DNA of 64,000 nucleotides from Pseudomonas sp. JAI120 (GTDB taxonomy: Bacteria; Pseudomonadota; Gammaproteobacteria; Pseudomonadales; Pseudomonadaceae): NCBI RefSeq assembly GCF_014207255.1, contig NZ_JACHCZ010000001.1:1-64000 (forward strand), read 5' to 3'. How positions within the stretch are numbered: position 1 is the first letter of the stretch; the number at the start of each line of letters is the position of its first letter. The notes beneath the pieces were generated by a model. The model was not told the DNA's origin and made no database searches. It saw only the letters and a program-made list of their open reading frames with translations. A program made the translations under genes and the position numbers. Shown here one piece after another: positions 63,952-64,000 of the stretch.

Positions 63952-64000
63952 TTATTCGGCTGGCCGGCGGTGCGAGCCAGGTTTGACGTTTGCTTTGCTG
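63952..64000 (-). CDS. C-terminal end of a gene entering from the right
   Basis: Fifteen sense codons (SKANVKPGSHRRPAE) end at a TAA (63952-63954), 12 nt before the next minus-strand start and followed by AGAGGT. Too short to assign. Confidence 0.3.
   Translation of the reverse strand, partial: SKANVKPGSHRRPAE

Larger units (their letters stand above)
53303..64000. mobile_element. Prophage or integrated phage-like element (one end)
   Basis: From the tyrosine integrase at 53323 to the right edge the gene content changes to short phage-type genes on mixed strands, AT-rich inserts (56319-56951, 62636-63420), methyltransferases and repeated linker sequences. The left boundary abuts ybiT; the right end and any structural phage genes are outside the window. 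No tRNA is seen at the boundary. Confidence 0.85.

Overview
The window looks like chromosomal DNA of a Pseudomonas species, most likely of the P. fluorescens group. It is GC-rich, carries two families of Pseudomonas REP-like palindromes, and encodes a nic nicotinate-degradation cluster, a FecI/FecR pair, an SsuF-type TOBE protein and a YbiT-type ABC-F ATPase that all read like Pseudomonas proteins. No rRNA, tRNA or CRISPR array was seen.

Layout. (1) 1-6.1 kb, minus strand: the N-terminal 580 codons of an Rhs toxin-type protein running off the left edge, preceded by an RND efflux pump (permease and lipoprotein adaptor). A divergent Bcr-type drug exporter follows, and a perfect 24-bp palindrome sits between the promoters. 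(2) 7.4-11.5 kb: a TonB-dependent siderophore receptor convergent with a two-component system whose promoter has a good Fur box. (3) 11.5-14.9 kb: pirin, a 41-bp perfect inverted repeat (REPIN), an MscS channel fused to a cyclic-nucleotide-binding domain, and a left-handed beta-helix transferase. (4) 14.9-25.4 kb: a complete non-phosphorylative L-rhamnose pathway in one minus-strand run (L-rhamnonate importer, dehydratase, aldolase, lactaldehyde dehydrogenase, lactonase, mutarotase, rhamnose importer, rhamnose dehydrogenase, OprB-like porin) with a divergent LysR regulator. (5) 25.4-29.3 kb: FecI/FecR without a receptor, a decayed sulfonate ABC ATPase, SsuF, a PatB-type C-S lyase and a decayed LysR gene. 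(6) 29.3-40.9 kb: nicotinate catabolism, with nicTFEDC on the minus strand, nicXR and nicAB on the plus strand, and TetR-type nicS at the end. (7) 41-53.3 kb: gamma-glutamyltransferase, a nicotinamide riboside kinase/PnuC salvage pair, a chemoreceptor, UppP, small conserved genes, a LysR/azoreductase pair, a hydrolase, an MFS exporter and ABC-F YbiT. (8) 53.3 kb to the right edge: one end of a prophage or related integrated element, with integrase, excisionase-like protein, two DNA methyltransferases, an ASCH protein, a PAPS-reductase-like PP-loop protein, a YejK-type nucleoid protein, AT-rich membrane-protein genes and several micro-ORFs, joined by repeated linker sequences.

How it works together. 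The window is mostly catabolic and nutrient-acquisition DNA: L-rhamnose to pyruvate plus lactate, nicotinate to fumarate, iron uptake, and reuse of NAD precursors. Several regulatory circuits can be read from the DNA: two distinct operator pairs in the nic cluster, Fur boxes at the two iron-signalling loci, and one 20-bp palindrome shared by the pirin gene and the LysR/azoreductase pair 37 kb away. The least ordinary parts are that shared palindrome, the cytosine methyltransferase with eight degenerate repeats in its recognition region, and the modular linker repeats in the prophage.
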